Shown here: positions 63,761 through 64,000 of the stretch, piece by piece
Position numbering within the stretch: position 1 is the first letter of the stretch
Layout of the letters: each line of letters starts with the position of its first letter
DNA from: Paraburkholderia caffeinitolerans
GTDB lineage: Bacteria; Pseudomonadota; Gammaproteobacteria; Burkholderiales; Burkholderiaceae
NCBI RefSeq assembly: GCF_902859945.1
Contig: NZ_CADIKL010000010.1
Location: forward strand, 155,724 to 219,723
Reading direction: 5' to 3'
DNA length: 64,000 bases
Position numbers and translations under genes: made by a program
Notes under the pieces: model-generated
Databases searched by the model: none
Told to the model about the DNA's origin: nothing
What the model saw: the letters and a program-made list of their open reading frames with translations, nothing else

Positions 63761-64000
63761 ATGTTCAATCGCGCCACCTCAACCGTCGAGAATGTCGATC
63801 CCGAACTCTTCAAGGCGATCGAACTCGAGAACCGCCGCCAGGAAGAGCACATCGAGCTCATCGCGTCGGAGAACTACACGTCGCCGGCTGTGATGGCCGC
63901 GCAGGGTTCGCAGCTCACCAACAAGTACGCCGAAGGCTATCCCGGCAAGCGCTACTACGGCGGCTGCGAGTACGTGGATGTCGTCGAGCAGCTCGCGATC
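63761..64000 (+). CDS. glyA: Serine hydroxymethyltransferase, N-terminal part only
   Basis: The first 80 codons read as [58 protein letters not shown]. The enzyme interconverts serine and glycine, charging tetrahydrofolate, with pyridoxal phosphate. GGGA lies seven bases before ATG 63761; an ATG at 63755 in frame is an alternative. The gene runs out of the window and marks the return to core genome. Confidence 0.95.
   Translation, partial: MFNRATSTVENVDPELFKAIELENRRQEEHIELIASENYTSPAVMAAQGSQLTNKYAEGYPGKRYYGGCEYVDVVEQLAI

Overview
The window is GC-rich DNA whose gene content points to a beta-proteobacterium of the Burkholderia/Paraburkholderia/Caballeronia group. Indications are a persulfide dioxygenase-rhodanese fusion, an mhp phenylpropionate operon with an IclR-type activator, an frmR-frmA formaldehyde module, a very large two-partner adhesin and many small catabolic clusters. 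The genus is inferred from gene families only. Almost everything is accessory or catabolic; the only clear housekeeping gene is the start of glyA at the right edge. I saw no tRNA, rRNA, CRISPR array or intact mobile element.

Left third (1-20.6 kb), all on the minus strand. An operon of three SPFH (HflK/HflC-like) membrane proteins runs into a heavy-metal P-type ATPase cut by the left edge. Next come a secreted alkyl-sulfatase-like metallo-hydrolase and a two-partner secretion pair: TpsB, and a 3456-residue filamentous-haemagglutinin-like TpsA with 32 YDG-type repeats. The upstream regions of these three transcription units share a recurrent sequence element, which suggests one regulon. An orphan FixJ-type response regulator lies close by, beside a bestrophin-like membrane protein and an AraC-type regulator.

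Middle (23-43 kb). There is a GDSL lipoprotein esterase, the persulfide dioxygenase-rhodanese fusion, and an operon of DUF4142 protein, cupredoxin and ECF sigma factor. The mhp operon (mhpA-B-D-F/E-T-C with divergent mhpR) follows. Its mhpF and mhpE are fused and truncated by a deletion, so the last two steps of the pathway cannot be made from this locus. After it come a zinc-ribbon membrane protein, an orphan TAXI binding protein, an isochorismatase-like hydrolase, a large MscS-type channel, frmR-frmA with paired operators, and a DUF1059 protein.

Right third (43-64 kb). Here are a berberine-bridge-type oxidase with a GYD protein, an unrecognised nucleotide-binding-like protein in AT-richer surroundings, and an nfeD-slipin pair. 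A ketosteroid-dehydrogenase-like/VOC/alcohol dehydrogenase operon has a divergent TetR regulator. A catabolic cluster then runs FAD oxidase, MFS transporter, DapA-family lyase, aldehyde dehydrogenase, YddG exporter and GntR regulator; its first gene and its regulator gene carry matching 17-bp operator-like sites. Gene relics (an amino-acid permease start and a short-chain dehydrogenase start) and a GlxA-family regulator precede glyA. Starts were chosen by Shine-Dalgarno spacing, and several differ from the longest open frame.
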